From Sporosarcina cyprini (lineage in GTDB: Bacteria > Bacillota > Bacilli > Bacillales_A > Planococcaceae), in NCBI RefSeq assembly GCF_022048975.1, contig NZ_JAKMHX010000022.1, positions 1-64,000 on the forward strand: a stretch of DNA of 64,000 nt, in the 5' to 3' direction. Under the pieces are notes generated by a model. The model made no database searches, was not told the DNA's origin, and saw nothing but the letters and a program-made list of their open reading frames with translations. This document shows, in pieces, positions 50,227 through 61,861 of this stretch (the first letter of the stretch is position 1; every line of letters begins with the position of its first letter). A program made the translations under genes and the position numbers.

Positions 50227-53200
50227 TTACTCTACTGATACTGCGTCAGCGGAGTCCGCTTCTTTGTCTTGTTCCATCTCGACATGGCGGTAACGCTGCA
50301 TACCTGTACCAGCAGGCACAAGTTTACCGATGATGACATTTTCCTTCAAGCCGAGCAATTCATCCGTCTTGCCTTTGATGGCTGCATCCGTAAGGACACG
50401 TGTCGTTTCTTGGAAAGAAGCGGCTGATAGGAATGATTCCGTCTCAAGCGACGCTTTTGTAATACCAAGAATTACCGGACGGGATGTAGCCGGCACTTTG
50501 CCTTTTTTGAGGACAACGGCATTCGCTTCCGAGAATTGATGGATATCCAGCAAAGATCCAGGCAGCAAGTCAGTGTCTCCCGCTTCAATAACACGCACTT
50601 TGCGAAGCATTTGGCGAACCATGACTTCAACGTGCTTATCTCCGATTTCAACACCTTGCATACGGTATACTTTCTGAACTTCCTTCAGCAAGTATTCCTG
50701 AACCGTTGCAACATCTTTTACAACAATCAATTCTTTTGGATCGATTGAACCTTCCGTGATGCTTTCACCCCGGTCGATCGTATCGCCGATTTGAACTTTT
50801 AGACGGGCATTGTAAGGGGCCAAGTACTTTCTCGTTTCGACTTCACCCTGGATTGTGACTTCTTTCTGTCCTTCCCGGATTTCATCGATTTCCGTCACTT
50901 CACCTTTAATTTCAGAAATGACAGCTTGCCCTTTAGGATTCCTTGCTTCGAAAATTTCTTGGATACGCGGAAGACCTGATGTGATATCGTCTCCTGCGAC
51001 ACCCCCTGTATGGAATGTACGCATCGTAAGCTGTGTTCCTGGCTCTCCGATCGATTGGGCAGCGATGATTCCGACTGCTTCGCCGACCTCAACCGTTTCA
51101 CCTGTAGCCAAGTTGATGCCGTAACATTTTTTACATACACCGTGTTTCGTATTACATGTGAATGCAGAACGGATCGTCACTGTCTCGATGCCTGCATCAA
51201 TTACTTTCCGAGATAAGTCAGCCGTAATTAAGCCATCTTTCTCAACAATCACTTCACCAGTTTCCGGGTGGCGAATTGTTTTCTTCGTATGGCGGCCTTC
51301 GATACGCTCTTCCAGTGTTTCGATAATTTCAGCGCCTTCAGTCAGTGCGGAAATTTCTAGACCTCTATCTGTACCACAATCATCTTCACGGACGATAACA
51401 TCTTGGGCAACATCAACAAGACGTCGAGTCAAGTAACCTGAGTCGGCCGTTTTAAGGGCTGTATCCGCAAGACCTTTCCGCGCTCCGTGGGTCGAGATAA
51501 AGTACTCGAGTACCGTCAGACCTTCACGGAATGATGATTTGATCGGTAGTTCGATGATACGTCCAGCCGGGTTGGCCATCAAACCACGCATCCCAGCGAG
51601 CTGCGTAAAGTTCGATGCGTTACCCCGTGCTCCGGAATCACTCATCATGTAAATTGGGTTCGTGTTTTCCAAGGAATCCATCAACTTGTCTTGGATTTCA
51701 TCCTTGGCATGGCTCCAATAAGAAATAACACGATCGTAACGCTCTTCTTCCGTAATAAGACCACGGCGGAATTGCTGTGTTACTTTATCCACTTTACTTT
51801 GTGCTTCCTGCAAGATTTCATCTTTGTTCGGCAAGACGACGATATCGGCAATACCAACAGTGATACCTGCACGCGTTGAATATTTGAAGCCTAGGTTTTT
51901 CATGCGGTCCAGCATTTTGGAAGTCTCAGTAATATGGAACTTCTTAAAGATTTCCGCAATGATGTTACCTAGGAATTTCTTAACGAAAGGTGCTACCAAG
52001 TCTGCGTTTTGCAGATGTTCCTTAACATTTACAGTTCCGTCAATGAAGTATTTATCCGGCGTTTCCACTTCCAAGTTGTGGTTTGTCGGCTCATTGATAT
52101 ACGGGAATGTTTCCGGAAGGATTTCGTTAAAGATCAACTTTCCGACTGTTGTCAGCAAGAGCTTGTGGTTCTGCTCTTCTGTGAACGTCGGGTTGTTCAA
52201 GGATCCAGCGTACACAGCGATTCTTGTATGAAGATGTACATGGCCTGTCTGGTATGCGATCAATGCTTCATTCACATTACTGAAGACAGTTCCTTCGCCT
52301 GCTGCCCCTTTCCGTTCCAGTGTTAGGTAATAGTTACCTAATACCATGTCCTGGGAAGGTGTAACAACTGGTTTACCATCTTTCGGGTTCAAGATGTTCT
52401 GTGCCGCAAGCATGAGCAAACGCGCTTCCGCTTGAGCCTCTGCGGATAATGGAACGTGAACAGCCATTTGGTCACCGTCGAAGTCAGCGTTATATGCTGT
52501 ACATACGAGCGGATGCAGCTGGATGGCACGGCCTTCAACAAGCATCGGTTCAAACGCCTGGATACCGAGTCTGTGAAGAGTAGGGGCCCGGTTAAGAAGA
52601 ACTGGGTGTTCCCTGATAACATCTTCAAGAACATCCCACACTTCAGAATGCAGACGTTCAATCTTACGCTTCGCACTCTTAATGTTATGTGCAAGTCCGC
52701 GCTCTACAAGCTCTTTCATGACAAACGGCTTGAATAGCTCGATCGCCATTTCCTTAGGCAGTCCGCACTGATACATTTTCAAGTTCGGGCCTACGACGAT
52801 AACGGAACGGCCTGAATAGTCAACCCGTTTACCGAGCAAGTTTTGACGGAAACGACCTTGTTTCCCTTTCAGCATATGTGACAAAGACTTCAATGGACGA
52901 TTTCCCGGTCCAGTGACAGGGCGTCCGCGTCGTCCGTTATCAACTAATGCATCAACTGCTTCCTGGAGCATCCGCTTTTCGTTTTGGACGATGATGCCAG
53001 GTGCGCCTAGATCAAGCAAACGCTTTAGACGATTGTTACGGTTGATGACTCGACGATACAGGTCATTCAAATCCGAAGTGGCGAAACGGCCGCCATCCAA
53101 TTGAACCATCGGACGCAATTCCGGCGGAATGACCGGAAGCACTTCAAGGACCATCCATTCAGGACGGTTGCCTGAATTACGGAATGATTCCACTACTTCA

Positions 53201-53829
53201 AGACGACGGATCGCACGTGTGCGGCGCTGCCCTTGAACAGTTTTCAATTCCTCTTTCAGCATTTCCGTTTCCTTGTCTAGATCGATCGCTTTCAAAAGCT
53301 GTTCAATCGCTTCTGCACCCATCAAAGCTTGGAACTTGTTGCCGTACTTTTCACGGTATAAGCGATATTCCTTTTCAGAAAGCAATTGTTTACGCTCTAG
53401 CGGAGTATCGGCCGGATCAATAACGACATACGATGCAAAGTAGATGACTTCTTCCAATGCACGTGGCGTCATATCCAAAATGAGTCCCATACGGCTCGGG
53501 ATTCCCTTGAAATACCAAATATGCGTTACAGGAGCAGCCAATTCAATATGTCCCATACGCTCGCGTCGAACTTTTTGACGAGTTACCTCGACGCCGCAAC
53601 GGTCACATACAACACCTTTGTAACGTACTCGCTTATATTTACCGCAATGACATTCCCAGTCTTTCGTCGGTCCGAAAATACGCTCACAGAACAAGCCGTC
53701 TTTCTCGGGCTTTAACGTACGGTAGTTGATTGTTTCAGGTTTCTTAACTTCACCATATGACCAAGAACGGATCTTATCTGGCGAAGCGAGGCCAATCTTC
53801 ATATACTCAAAATTATTAACATCTATCAA
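50227..53829 (-). CDS. rpoC: RNA polymerase beta' subunit
   Basis: This is a 1200-residue protein. An N-terminal zinc site is present ([22 protein letters not shown]), and the active-site [12 protein letters not shown] holds the three catalytic aspartates. The second zinc region ([24 protein letters not shown]) and the trigger-loop region ([28 protein letters not shown]) are intact. It stands behind rpoB with a hairpin in the gap. Length is typical for Bacilli. Confidence 0.99.
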   Translation of the reverse strand: MIDVNNFEYMKIGLASPDKIRSWSYGEVKKPETINYRTLKPEKDGLFCERIFGPTKDWECHCGKYKRVRYKGVVCDRCGVEVTRQKVRRERMGHIELAAPVTHIWYFKGIPSRMGLILDMTPRALEEVIYFASYVVIDPADTPLERKQLLSEKEYRLYREKYGNKFQALMGAEAIEQLLKAIDLDKETEMLKEELKTVQGQRRTRAIRRLEVVESFRNSGNRPEWMVLEVLPVIPPELRPMVQLDGGRFATSDLNDLYRRVINRNNRLKRLLDLGAPGIIVQNEKRMLQEAVDALVDNGRRGRPVTGPGNRPLKSLSHMLKGKQGRFRQNLLGKRVDYSGRSVIVVGPNLKMYQCGLPKEMAIELFKPFVMKELVERGLAHNIKSAKRKIERLHSEVWDVLEDVIREHPVLLNRAPTLHRLGIQAFEPMLVEGRAIQLHPLVCTAYNADFDGDQMAVHVPLSAEAQAEARLLMLAAQNILNPKDGKPVVTPSQDMVLGNYYLTLERKGAAGEGTVFSNVNEALIAYQTGHVHLHTRIAVYAGSLNNPTFTEEQNHKLLLTTVGKLIFNEILPETFPYINEPTNHNLEVETPDKYFIDGTVNVKEHLQNADLVAPFVKKFLGNIIAEIFKKFHITETSKMLDRMKNLGFKYSTRAGITVGIADIVVLPNKDEILQEAQSKVDKVTQQFRRGLITEEERYDRVISYWSHAKDEIQDKLMDSLENTNPIYMMSDSGARGNASNFTQLAGMRGLMANPAGRIIELPIKSSFREGLTVLEYFISTHGARKGLADTALKTADSGYLTRRLVDVAQDVIVREDDCGTDRGLEISALTEGAEIIETLEERIEGRHTKKTIRHPETGEVIVEKDGLITADLSRKVIDAGIETVTIRSAFTCNTKHGVCKKCYGINLATGETVEVGEAVGIIAAQSIGEPGTQLTMRTFHTGGVAGDDITSGLPRIQEIFEARNPKGQAVISEIKGEVTEIDEIREGQKEVTIQGEVETRKYLAPYNARLKVQIGDTIDRGESITEGSIDPKELIVVKDVATVQEYLLKEVQKVYRMQGVEIGDKHVEVMVRQMLRKVRVIEAGDTDLLPGSLLDIHQFSEANAVVLKKGKVPATSRPVILGITKASLETESFLSAASFQETTRVLTDAAIKGKTDELLGLKENVIIGKLVPAGTGMQRYRHVEMEQDKEADSADAVSVE

Positions 53830-53899
53830 GGAGCCTACCTCCCTTTAATCTTATCTCCACGATGGTTCCATAAAATCAAGCTTCACATTTCCTATCCGT

Positions 53900-53936
53900 T
53901 GAAAATAGGGGAGTACTTCAGGACTCCCCTATTGGT
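53900..53936 (-). terminator. Terminator-like hairpin between rpoB and rpoC
   Basis: AATAGGGGAGT (53904-53914) and ACTCCCCTATT (53923-53933) form a perfect 11-bp stem with an 8-nt loop. On the minus strand it is followed by TTTTCA, a weak U-tract. Placed inside an essential operon it is likely partial or a processing site. Confidence 0.7.
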
Positions 53937-53942
53937 ATGAAA

Positions 53943-56900
53943 TCAAACAGGCTGATCTTCCGTCATGAGGTTGAGTGCATCCGTTGGCTGCATATCGTCA
54001 TCTTCATCAAGATCACGCATCTCGATCTCCTCGAAATCATCTGTCAGCATTTTAACGTCCAAGCCCAGGCTTTGAAGTTCCTTGATCAATACTTTGAATG
54101 ATTCTGGAACGCCTGGCTGAGGTACACTTTGTCCTTTGACAATCGCTTCGTATGTTTTCACACGGCCTACGACGTCATCGGACTTCACTGTAAGGATTTC
54201 TTGCAATGTATAAGCGGCACCGTAAGCTTCCAGTGCCCATACTTCCATCTCCCCGAAACGCTGTCCGCCGAATTGGGCTTTACCACCGAGCGGCTGTTGC
54301 GTAACAAGTGAGTATGGTCCAGTGGAACGGGCATGGAGTTTATCGTCGACCATGTGGGCCAACTTGATCATATACATGACACCAACAGAGACCCGGTTAT
54401 CAAACGGTTCACCTGAGCGGCCATCATACAAGACCGTTTTTCCGTCACGATTCATGCCGGACTCTTCCATCGTATCCCAAACATCTTCTTCGTTGGCGCC
54501 GTCAAATACCGGGGAAGCCATGTGGATACCCAGATTACGTGCAGCCATTCCAAGATGCAATTCCAAAACCTGACCGATATTCATACGGGATGGTACGCCG
54601 AGTGGATTCAACATGACATCGATCGGTGTGCCGTCCGGCAGGAATGGCATATCAGACTCCGGTAAAATCCGGGAGATAACCCCCTTGTTACCGTGACGTC
54701 CCGCCATCTTGTCCCCAACAGAGATCTTACGTTTTTGGACGATATAAGCACGAACGAGCTGATTAACGCCCGGTGGCAATTCATCCCCATCTTCGCGGTT
54801 GAACACTTTCACGTCAAGGACGATACCGCCCGCACCGTGTGGAACGCGTAATGAAGTATCGCGCACTTCCCGTGCCTTTTCTCCAAAGATGGCATGTAGA
54901 AGGCGTTCTTCAGCAGTCAGTTCGGTAACCCCTTTAGGCGTTACTTTACCAACTAGGATATCGCCATCGCGTACTTCGGCACCGACGCGGATAATGCCGC
55001 GGTCATCGAGGTTTCGAAGTGCGTCTTCACCGACGTTCGGAATATCCCGTGTAATTTCTTCAGGTCCGAGTTTCGTGTCCCGTGCTTCTGATTCGTACTC
55101 TTCGATATGAATCGAAGTGAATACGTCGTCTTTCACCAGACGTTCACTCATGATGATGGCATCCTCATAGTTATAGCCATCCCACGTCATGAATCCGACT
55201 AATACGTTTCGTCCAAGCGCCAATTCACCTTTATCCATGGATGGACCGTCTGCGATGATATCGCGTGGTTTCACACGATCACCGACAGCTACGATCGGAC
55301 GCTGGTTATAGCAAGTCCCTTGGTTGGAACGAATGAAATTCTCCAGACGGTACACAGTAAGGTCACCCTTAACTTCTTTCCCGTCGATTGTTTCAATGCG
55401 TCGAATGCGGACTTCTTTCGCTTCTACGTGCTCTACAATACCGTCGTATTTCGCAATAACAGCAGCACCTGAGTCACGGGCTGATACATGCTCCATTCCA
55501 GTTCCGACAAACGGTGCTTCCGGATTGAGCAATGGTACAGCCTGCCGTTGCATGTTCGCACCCATGAGGGCACGGTTCGAGTCATCGTTTTCAAGGAATG
55601 GAATACATGCTGTCGCCGCAGAAACTACCTGTTTCGGCGAAACGTCCATGTAATCGATCTGTTCACGTTTAAAGACTGTGTTATCCCCTTGGAAACGGCC
55701 GATGACTTCCTCATTTACATAAGAGCCATCTTCGTTTAAAGGAGCATTCGCTTGAGCGACAACATAATTGTCCTCGATATCTGCTGTCAGATAGTCGATT
55801 TGTTCTGTAACACGATTTGTTTCCGGATCTACTTTCCGGTAAGGCGTTTCGATGAAACCGAATTTATTCACTCGCGCAAATGTCGAGAGCGAGTTGATCA
55901 ATCCGATGTTCGGACCTTCCGGCGTTTCAATTGGACACATACGGCCATAGTGGGAATAGTGAACGTCACGAACTTCCATTCCGGCACGTTCCCGTGTAAG
56001 ACCACCAGGCCCCAGGGCAGAAAGTCGACGCTTGTGCGTTAATTCCGCTAGCGGGTTTGTCTGGTCCATGAACTGAGACAACTGGGAGCTTCCAAAGAAC
56101 TCTTTAATAGATGCAATAACTGGCCGGATATTGATCAGCTGCTGCGGTACGATTGACTGCGTATCGTTGATCGACATCCGTTCCTTAACAACCCGTTCCA
56201 TTCTGGAAAGTCCAATCCGGAACTGATTTTGAAGCAATTCACCAACCGAACGGAGACGGCGGTTTCCAAGGTGGTCAATGTCATCTGTATTGCCGACGCC
56301 ATGCAATAAATTGAAGAAGTAGCTGATGGAAGCAACGATGTCAGCTGGTGTGACATGCTTCACGGACTCATCAATACTAGCGTTGGAAATAACATTGATC
56401 ACTTGCTTGTCTTCACTTTTTGGTGCATATATCTTAATTGTTTGGATCGTAATATCATCTTCCAAGACACCACCGACATGCGAGATTTCCTGGATGCCGA
56501 TGCCTTTTTCAAGATGAGGCAAAAGGCGGTCCAATGTTCTGCGGTCGATGAGCTGATCTTTCTCCAACAGGATTTCGCCAGTTTCAGGGTCAACTAGTGT
56601 TTCCGCAACAACCTGATTGAATAGACGATTTTGCAAGTGGAGTTTTTTATTCATTTTGTAACGGCCCACATTTGCGAGGTCATATCGCTTCGCATCGAAG
56701 AAACGAGAAAACAGAAGACTCTTGGCGCTGTCCAATGTAGGCGGTTCACCAGGACGCAGGCGCTCGTAAATTTCCAGAAGCGCTTTTTCCGAGTTTTCGG
56801 TATTGTCTTTCTCTAGCGTGTTGCGAAGATACTCATTGTCTCCAAGCAACTTGATGATCTCTTGATCTGTGGAGAAGCCAAGGGCACGCAAAAGCACTGT

Positions 56901-57485
56901 AATCGGCAGCTTTCTTGTACGGTCGATGCGGACATGCACGACATCTTTGGCATCCGTTTCGTATTCCAGCCAAGCTCCACGGTTAGGAATGACCGTTGCG
57001 GAGAAACCGCGTTTACCATTCTTATCCGTCTTGTCATTATAATAAACGCTCGGTGAACGGACCAACTGGGAAACGATAACCCGTTCCGCACCATTGATGA
57101 TGAACGTTCCGTTTTCAGTCATAAGCGGGAAGTCGCCCATGAAAACGTCCTGCTCTTTCACCTCTTCAGTTTCTTTGTTGTGCAAGCGCACTTTAACGCG
57201 GAGCGGTGCTGCGTACGTTACGTCACGTTCTTTTGATTCATCGACCGGGTATTTGGGCTCCCCGAGTTGATAATCGACGAATTCCAACGAAAGATTCCCT
57301 GTGAAATCCTGGATCGGGGAAATATCGTGGAACATCTCACGTAATCCTTCTTCCAAGAACCACTCGTAAGATGCCGTCTGGATCTCAATCAAATTCGGCA
57401 ACTCGAGGACCTCATTGATTCGCGCGAAACTTCTGCGCTGACGGTGTTGACCATACTGAACTAAATGACCTGTCAACTCTTTCAC
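53943..57485 (-). CDS. rpoB: RNA polymerase beta subunit
   Basis: This is a 1180-residue protein. The rifampicin pocket ([20 protein letters not shown], then [11 protein letters not shown]) has the sensitive wild-type residues. The catalytic lobe contains [18 protein letters not shown] and the C-terminal [18 protein letters not shown]. It is longer than the 1193-type only marginally and lacks large insertions. A methyltransferase gene precedes it, as in Bacillus (ybxB-rpoB). Confidence 0.99.
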   Translation of the reverse strand: MKELTGHLVQYGQHRQRRSFARINEVLELPNLIEIQTASYEWFLEEGLREMFHDISPIQDFTGNLSLEFVDYQLGEPKYPVDESKERDVTYAAPLRVKVRLHNKETEEVKEQDVFMGDFPLMTENGTFIINGAERVIVSQLVRSPSVYYNDKTDKNGKRGFSATVIPNRGAWLEYETDAKDVVHVRIDRTRKLPITVLLRALGFSTDQEIIKLLGDNEYLRNTLEKDNTENSEKALLEIYERLRPGEPPTLDSAKSLLFSRFFDAKRYDLANVGRYKMNKKLHLQNRLFNQVVAETLVDPETGEILLEKDQLIDRRTLDRLLPHLEKGIGIQEISHVGGVLEDDITIQTIKIYAPKSEDKQVINVISNASIDESVKHVTPADIVASISYFFNLLHGVGNTDDIDHLGNRRLRSVGELLQNQFRIGLSRMERVVKERMSINDTQSIVPQQLINIRPVIASIKEFFGSSQLSQFMDQTNPLAELTHKRRLSALGPGGLTRERAGMEVRDVHYSHYGRMCPIETPEGPNIGLINSLSTFARVNKFGFIETPYRKVDPETNRVTEQIDYLTADIEDNYVVAQANAPLNEDGSYVNEEVIGRFQGDNTVFKREQIDYMDVSPKQVVSAATACIPFLENDDSNRALMGANMQRQAVPLLNPEAPFVGTGMEHVSARDSGAAVIAKYDGIVEHVEAKEVRIRRIETIDGKEVKGDLTVYRLENFIRSNQGTCYNQRPIVAVGDRVKPRDIIADGPSMDKGELALGRNVLVGFMTWDGYNYEDAIIMSERLVKDDVFTSIHIEEYESEARDTKLGPEEITRDIPNVGEDALRNLDDRGIIRVGAEVRDGDILVGKVTPKGVTELTAEERLLHAIFGEKAREVRDTSLRVPHGAGGIVLDVKVFNREDGDELPPGVNQLVRAYIVQKRKISVGDKMAGRHGNKGVISRILPESDMPFLPDGTPIDVMLNPLGVPSRMNIGQVLELHLGMAARNLGIHMASPVFDGANEEDVWDTMEESGMNRDGKTVLYDGRSGEPFDNRVSVGVMYMIKLAHMVDDKLHARSTGPYSLVTQQPLGGKAQFGGQRFGEMEVWALEAYGAAYTLQEILTVKSDDVVGRVKTYEAIVKGQSVPQPGVPESFKVLIKELQSLGLDVKMLTDDFEEIEMRDLDEDDDMQPTDALNLMTEDQPV

Positions 57486-57651
57486 CCCTCAAACAATATT
57501 AGTTCTTTGCGAAATCATAAAAATGGTGTATGATATCGAAAAAACAAAAAGAAAACGAGTTCCGTCTAGAGCTCATTTTCGGTTTAACAATCTTTTATCC
57601 ATTGCCAGTATGCCTAACTTTTCCACTTCTTATGCAAAAGGGCACACGACC

Positions 57652-57681
57652 GCATTATAATATTTATGCATTTTATAATGC
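57652..57681. repeat. Inverted repeat upstream of rpoB
   Basis: GCATTATAA (57652-57660) and TTATAATGC (57673-57681) are perfect 9-bp arms separated by 12 bp. They lie between rsmC-like and rpoB, with -10-like TATAAT elements on both strands. This may be an rpoB promoter element or operator. The interval 57486-57702 holds no gene. Confidence 0.5.
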
Positions 57682-57702
57682 TACCACAACAAGCTTAGTG
57701 AG

Positions 57703-58305
57703 TCAATGTTTTTTTGACTTGAAAATAAAGTACCCCTTGCTCTTTGCCACCGTTTCCACATCGCCGAAAAGCTCTTCCATTTTAGAAGATGTAGAGGGAG
57801 CTCCCTGCTTCTTCTGAATAACCACCCATAACTCTCCTCCAGGGATTAACTTAGAATAGGCTCCCTGATAAATGGTGAACACCGTCTCTTTTCCTGCCCG
57901 GATAGGAGGATTCGTTATCACAGCGGCAAACCGATCTCCAGATACAGCTGATAGAGCATCGCTCGGATAGATATTTACATTAGCGATTTCGTTCAGCTCC
58001 GCGTTACCTTTTGCAAGCGCAAGCGCCCTTTCGTTCACATCGACCATATGAACATTCCGATCCGGAAAAGATGCGGCGATCGACAGTCCGATGGGTCCAT
58101 ATCCACACCCGACATCAAGTAGATCACCTTCCACTTGGGGCAGTTGGAACGATTCGGCCAAAAGGCGTGAACCAAAGTCCAATTCTCCTTTGCTGAATAC
58201 ACCTGCATCCGTTTTAAACCGAAAACCTTTGTCCCGGATGACAGTCTTCCACTCTTTCGGATCACTTTTCACTGACGGCTTTTTCGAGTAATAATGCTCT
58301 GACAT
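57703..58305 (-). CDS. Class I SAM-dependent methyltransferase, RsmC-like (YbxB)
   Basis: This 200-residue protein has SAM motif I DLLDVGCGYGPIGLSIA near residue 60, an acidic end of beta-2 in HMVDVNERA and catalytic motif NPPIRAGK near residue 132. That combination is the N-methylating class acting on exocyclic amino groups. It resembles B. subtilis YbxB and the C-terminal half of RsmC, which modifies 16S rRNA G1207. Its position between rplL and rpoB is conserved in Bacilli. The target is inferred. Confidence 0.9.
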   Translation of the reverse strand: MSEHYYSKKPSVKSDPKEWKTVIRDKGFRFKTDAGVFSKGELDFGSRLLAESFQLPQVEGDLLDVGCGYGPIGLSIAASFPDRNVHMVDVNERALALAKGNAELNEIANVNIYPSDALSAVSGDRFAAVITNPPIRAGKETVFTIYQGAYSKLIPGGELWVVIQKKQGAPSTSSKMEELFGDVETVAKSKGYFIFKSKKH

Positions 58306-58363
58306 ACAATTCCTCCTGACGTACGCGAATTGCGTTACATGTCAATTGCTCTACAGATAAAAA

Positions 58364-58402
58364 AACGAAGAAAAGCCCGTCCATTTTCGACGAGCTTTCC
58401 TT
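58364..58402 (-). terminator. Terminator after rplL
   Basis: AAAGCTCGTC and GACGGGCTTT (minus strand) form a stem with one G-U pair, followed by T-rich TTCTTCGTTTTTTT. It ends the rplJ-rplL transcript. Confidence 0.85.
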
Positions 58403-58413
58403 CCTTATGAAAA

Positions 58414-58779
58414 TTACTTAAGTTCTACGCCAGCGCCAACTTCTTCAAGTTTAGCTTTCATTTCTTCAGCTTCTTCTTTAGAAACGCCTTCTTTAAGTGG
58501 TTTTGGAGCGTTGTCAACTAGTTCTTTAGCTTCTTTCAAGCCAAGACCTGTGATTTCACGAACCGCTTTGATAACTTTGATTTTTTCTGCACCAGCAGAA
58601 GCAAGGATTACGTCGAATTCAGTTTGCTCAGCAGCAGCTTCACCAGCACCTGCACCGCCAACCATTGCTACAGGAGCAGCAGCAGTTACGCCGAATTCTT
58701 CTTCGATTGCTTTTACTAGATCGTTAAGCTCAAGGACTGTCATTTCTTTAATCGCGTCAAGGATTTGTTCTTTAGTCAT
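58414..58779 (-). CDS. rplL: Ribosomal protein L7/L12
   Basis: This is a 121-residue stalk protein. The N-terminal dimerisation helices ([24 protein letters not shown]), an Ala/Gly hinge ([19 protein letters not shown]) and the C-terminal factor-binding domain ([23 protein letters not shown]) are all present. It recruits EF-Tu, EF-G and other GTPases. Confidence 0.99.
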   Translation of the reverse strand: MTKEQILDAIKEMTVLELNDLVKAIEEEFGVTAAAPVAMVGGAGAGEAAAEQTEFDVILASAGAEKIKVIKAVREITGLGLKEAKELVDNAPKPLKEGVSKEEAEEMKAKLEEVGAGVELK

Positions 58780-58856
58780 TTTATGTTCCTCCTAAATTAG
58801 GTATTGTTTGGACGGGATTCAACCCGCGATTTTGTTGTCAGGCGACAATAATAAGA

Positions 58857-59357
58857 TTACGCGCCTTGTTCTTCTTTTTGCTCTGCAACAGCTTTTGTTG
58901 CAAGCGCAAAGTTGCGCATTGGAGCTTGAAGTACGCTGAGGAGCATGGAAAGTAGACCTTCGCGAGATGGAAGTTCTGCCAATGCTTTCACGTCTTCAAC
59001 CGTAGCGATAGCGCCTTCGATGACACCCGCTTTGATTTCAAGCTTTTCGTTCTTCTTTGCAAAATCGTTAAGGATTTTAGCAGGAGCTACAACGTCTTCA
59101 GTTGAAAACGCGATTGCGTTAGGTCCTGTCAAGTGCTCGTTCAATCCTTCAAGACCTGCAATTTCAGCCGCACGGCGGGACATCGAGTTTTTGTAAACTT
59201 TGAAGTCAATGCCTGCTTCACGAAGCTGTTTACGAAGTTCAGTCACTTGGCTGACGTTAAGACCTCGATAGTCTACAACGACAACAGAAACTGCTGATTT
59301 CAGTTTACCTGAGATCTCTTCAACTACTGCTTGTTTAGCCTCTAATACTTTGCTCAT
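58857..59357 (-). CDS. rplJ: Ribosomal protein L10
   Basis: This 166-residue protein has an N-terminal rRNA-binding domain ([21 protein letters not shown]) and a C-terminal helix ([12 protein letters not shown]) that binds L12 dimers. It lies 77 bp before rplL. An L10 leader with a terminator precedes it. Confidence 0.98.
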   Translation of the reverse strand: MSKVLEAKQAVVEEISGKLKSAVSVVVVDYRGLNVSQVTELRKQLREAGIDFKVYKNSMSRRAAEIAGLEGLNEHLTGPNAIAFSTEDVVAPAKILNDFAKKNEKLEIKAGVIEGAIATVEDVKALAELPSREGLLSMLLSVLQAPMRNFALATKAVAEQKEEQGA

Positions 59358-59389
59358 CTTGACACCTCCTAATGAAATTGGGGGTCATT

Positions 59390-59545
59390 TATACCATACG
59401 AAAAGCCCTCGGTCCATGCGAACATAGACACGAGGGCAGAAAAGTCGTCATCTTTGCAATAAAGAGCGTCTTGTCCTCGGCAGGATAATTAAGCACTGGG
59501 CCCCTGCTGTCTACGGTACAAATGATTTATAATCACAAACGACAT
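59390..59545 (-). ncRNA. L10 leader (autoregulatory, with terminator)
   Basis: Between rplA and rplJ the minus strand carries CCGTAGACAGCAGGGGCCC, CTTAATTATCCTGCCGAGG and later a GCCCTCG...CGAGGGC hairpin followed by TTTTC. The first two are core pieces of the Firmicute L10(L12)4-binding leader. The last hairpin is a transcription terminator that would be switched by L10 binding. Confidence 0.9.
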
Positions 59546-59576
59546 CTTACAGGAAAATGCGCTTGTTGTCAACAAA

Positions 59577-60275
59577 TTATTTGATTGTTACTGAAGATGG
59601 GTCGATTTTAACTGCAGGGCCCATTGTAGTCGTCACGTTTACGGACTTCATGTATGTTCCTTTTGCTGCAGCCGGCTTCGCTTTAAGGATTGTTTCAAAA
59701 ACAGTCGTGAAGTTCTCTTGAAGTTTTTGATCATCAAAAGAAGCTTTTCCGATTGGCGCGTGAATGATACCTGCTTTGTCAGCACGGTATTCAACTTTAC
59801 CAGCTTTGATTTCCTCTACAGCTTTCGCCACATCAAATGTTACAGTGCCTGTTTTAGGGTTTGGCATAAGGCCTTTTGGTCCCAATACGCGACCGATCTT
59901 ACCAACTTCACCCATCATGTCAGGAGTTGCAACGATTACATCAAAATCAAACCAACCTTGTTGGATTTTGTTGATGTATTCTGCATCGCCGACAAAGTCT
60001 GCGCCTGCAGCTTCCGCTTCTTTCAATTTTTCGCCTTTCGCGAAAACTAGAACGCGTTGAGTTTTACCAGTACCGTTTGGAAGCACGACAGCCCCACGGA
60101 TTTGCTGGTCATTTTTACGAGTGTCGATTCCTAGGCGGAAAGCGACTTCAACTGTAGCATCAAAATTGACTGTGCTTGTTTTCTTAGCAAGCTCAATCGC
60201 TTCCTTGTAATCGTACGCTTTTGTACGTTCTACAAGTTTCGCAGCTTCAGTGAACTTTTTACCTCTTTTAGCCAT
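59577..60275 (-). CDS. rplA: Ribosomal protein L1
   Basis: This is a 232-residue protein. The two-domain L1 fold shows the signature region [19 protein letters not shown] and the N-terminal [19 protein letters not shown]. It forms the L1 stalk that moves deacylated tRNA and can repress its own mRNA. It lies 114 bp behind rplK. Confidence 0.98.
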   Translation of the reverse strand: MAKRGKKFTEAAKLVERTKAYDYKEAIELAKKTSTVNFDATVEVAFRLGIDTRKNDQQIRGAVVLPNGTGKTQRVLVFAKGEKLKEAEAAGADFVGDAEYINKIQQGWFDFDVIVATPDMMGEVGKIGRVLGPKGLMPNPKTGTVTFDVAKAVEEIKAGKVEYRADKAGIIHAPIGKASFDDQKLQENFTTVFETILKAKPAAAKGTYMKSVNVTTTMGPAVKIDPSSVTIK

Positions 60276-60389
60276 TTAGATTTCCTCCTCATTGTGGTTT
60301 TAACGGATTGAACCTCCCACGAATAAGGGTTGCGTGTTCATGTGAACAAGCGCAACCCCCACTTACAAAACCTTTGCATCCGGTTGGGA

Positions 60390-60815
60390 TCAGTCTTCGA
60401 TCGTGATTCCCATACTGCGAGCAGTACCTTCAACCATTGCCATCGCCGCTTCTACAGATGCTGCGTTTAGATCTTGCATCTTCTGTTCTGCGATTTCGCG
60501 AACTTGGTCGCGCTTTACAGTTGCAACTTTTTTCTTATTAGGTTCGCCTGAACCCTTTTGAACTTTCGCTGCAACCTTCAGCAAGACTGCTGCTGGCGGA
60601 GTTTTTGTAATAAACGTAAATGAACGGTCTTCAAATACAGTTATTTCAACAGGGATGATTAATCCTGCTTGATCTGCTGTACGTGCGTTGAAATCTTTAC
60701 AGAATCCCATGATGTTGACACCTGCTTGACCTAGTGCTGGTCCAACTGGTGGAGCCGGATTGGCTTTACCTGCAGGGATTTGCAATTTAACAACTTTCGT
60801 CACTTTTTTAGCCAC
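60390..60815 (-). CDS. rplK: Ribosomal protein L11
   Basis: This 141-residue protein starts at a GTG with AAGGAGG 8 bp upstream. The frame is open a further 17 codons to 60866, which would give a non-family extension. The signature region [29 protein letters not shown] and the C-terminal RSMGITIED are intact. It binds the GTPase-associated centre and is needed for RelA activation. Confidence 0.97.
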   Translation of the reverse strand: MAKKVTKVVKLQIPAGKANPAPPVGPALGQAGVNIMGFCKDFNARTADQAGLIIPVEITVFEDRSFTFITKTPPAAVLLKVAAKVQKGSGEPNKKKVATVKRDQVREIAEQKMQDLNAASVEAAMAMVEGTARSMGITIED

Positions 60816-60944
60816 GAGACACACCTCCTTAAGTCCGTGATGTGGTAATTGGGTTGCCCCTCCCACTCAATATGTGCCTGCCGGTTTGCACCGGTAGAAT
60901 TGGTTAATCCGTCCAGACTATCAGATTATAGTCTGACCTTTGAA

Positions 60945-60973
60945 ATGATACCACTTTCACTTGCTTTTTGCAA
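60945..60973 (-). promoter_or_regulatory. Candidate promoter of rplK-rplA
   Basis: TTGCAA (60973-60968), a 17-bp spacer and TATCAT (60950-60945) lie on the minus strand just past the nusG stop. Two small hairpins (CAGACTA/TAGTCTG and CTACCGG/CCGGCAG) follow in the leader before rplK. Confidence 0.55.
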
Positions 60974-60984
60974 GTAGCAATGGA

Positions 60985-61524
60985 TCATAATTTTTCAACT
61001 TGGTTAAATTCGAGTTCCATAATCGTTTCGCGGCCAAACATATCGACAGAAACTCGCACTTTTCCTTTGTCTGTGTCGATTTCCTCCACTTTCCCTTGGA
61101 AATGCGCAAACGGTCCTTCTAAGACTTGGATCATTTCGCCGATCTCGAAGTCGACTTCCATGTTCCGTTCCTTCATGCCCATCTGTTTCAAAATGAAATC
61201 CACTTCTTCTGGAAGGAGCGGTGTCGGCTTAGCGCCGCCGCCTGAGGAACCAATAAAGCCGGTAACGCCCGGCGTATTGCGGACGACATACCAAGAATCG
61301 TCAGTCATGACAAGTTCGACGAGCACATAGCCCGGGAACGTCTTTTTCATGACTGTCCGTTTCTTGCCATCCTTAAAATCTGTTTCCTGCTCTTCCGGGA
61401 TGACGACACGAAATATTTTGTCTTGCATACCCATTGTCTCCACACGCTTTTCCAAGTTAGCTTTTACTTTGTTCTCATAACCGGAATACGTATGGACGAC
61501 ATACCATTTTTTCTCCATCTCCAT
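60985..61524 (-). CDS. nusG: Transcription elongation/termination factor NusG
   Basis: This 179-residue protein has the NGN domain (WYVVHTYSGYENKVKANLEKR, then VKKTFPGYVLVELVMTDDSWYVVRNTPGVTGFIG-like) and a C-terminal KOW domain (VLEGPFAHFQGKVEEID). It binds RNA polymerase and S10 or Rho. Two start candidates exist (ATG 61524 and 61518). The strong AAAGGAGGG lies about 20 bp upstream of the first ATG, an unusually long gap bridged by a small hairpin. Confidence 0.97.
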   Translation of the reverse strand: MEMEKKWYVVHTYSGYENKVKANLEKRVETMGMQDKIFRVVIPEEQETDFKDGKKRTVMKKTFPGYVLVELVMTDDSWYVVRNTPGVTGFIGSSGGGAKPTPLLPEEVDFILKQMGMKERNMEVDFEIGEMIQVLEGPFAHFQGKVEEIDTDKGKVRVSVDMFGRETIMELEFNQVEKL

Positions 61525-61567
61525 ATCGACGAGGACTGTGTCCGTCCCTCCTTTTTCAATTCAAAAT

Positions 61568-61600
61568 GAAAAAACCCGTTCATTTGTTCAGACGGGATAT
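61568..61600 (-). terminator. Terminator-like hairpin between secE and nusG
   Basis: CCCGT and ACGGG with additional CTGAA/TTCAG-type pairing form a hairpin followed by TTTTTTCATTTT on the minus strand. It may make nusG expression partly independent of secE. Confidence 0.7.
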
Positions 61601-61628
61601 TTTCAAAAAAGATATTCATACTGCCTTA

Positions 61629-61814
61629 TTATAACGCAAGATACCATTCCATTACTTGTGATATGCCCAAATCGACTAAGCCGAAATAGATCGCCATGAA
61701 GACGACTGTGGAAATAACGACAATCGTGTAGCGAGTCAATTGCTTACGTTTCGGCCAGCTGACTTTCCGCATTTCCCCGACAACATCTCTTAAAAAACCG
61801 GTTATCTTCCCCAT
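61629..61814 (-). CDS. secE: Preprotein translocase subunit SecE
   Basis: This is a 61-residue protein with one transmembrane segment (about 31-55), the Gram-positive form. The amphipathic region FLRDVVGEMRKVSWPKRKQLTRYT contains the conserved WPKR. It clamps SecY. It lies 47 bp behind rpmGB. Confidence 0.97.
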   Translation of the reverse strand: MGKITGFLRDVVGEMRKVSWPKRKQLTRYTIVVISTVVFMAIYFGLVDLGISQVMEWYLAL

Positions 61815-61861
61815 TACTCTGTAAACCTCCGAATTTATAGTGCCTTACGCAAAAGAGTGTT

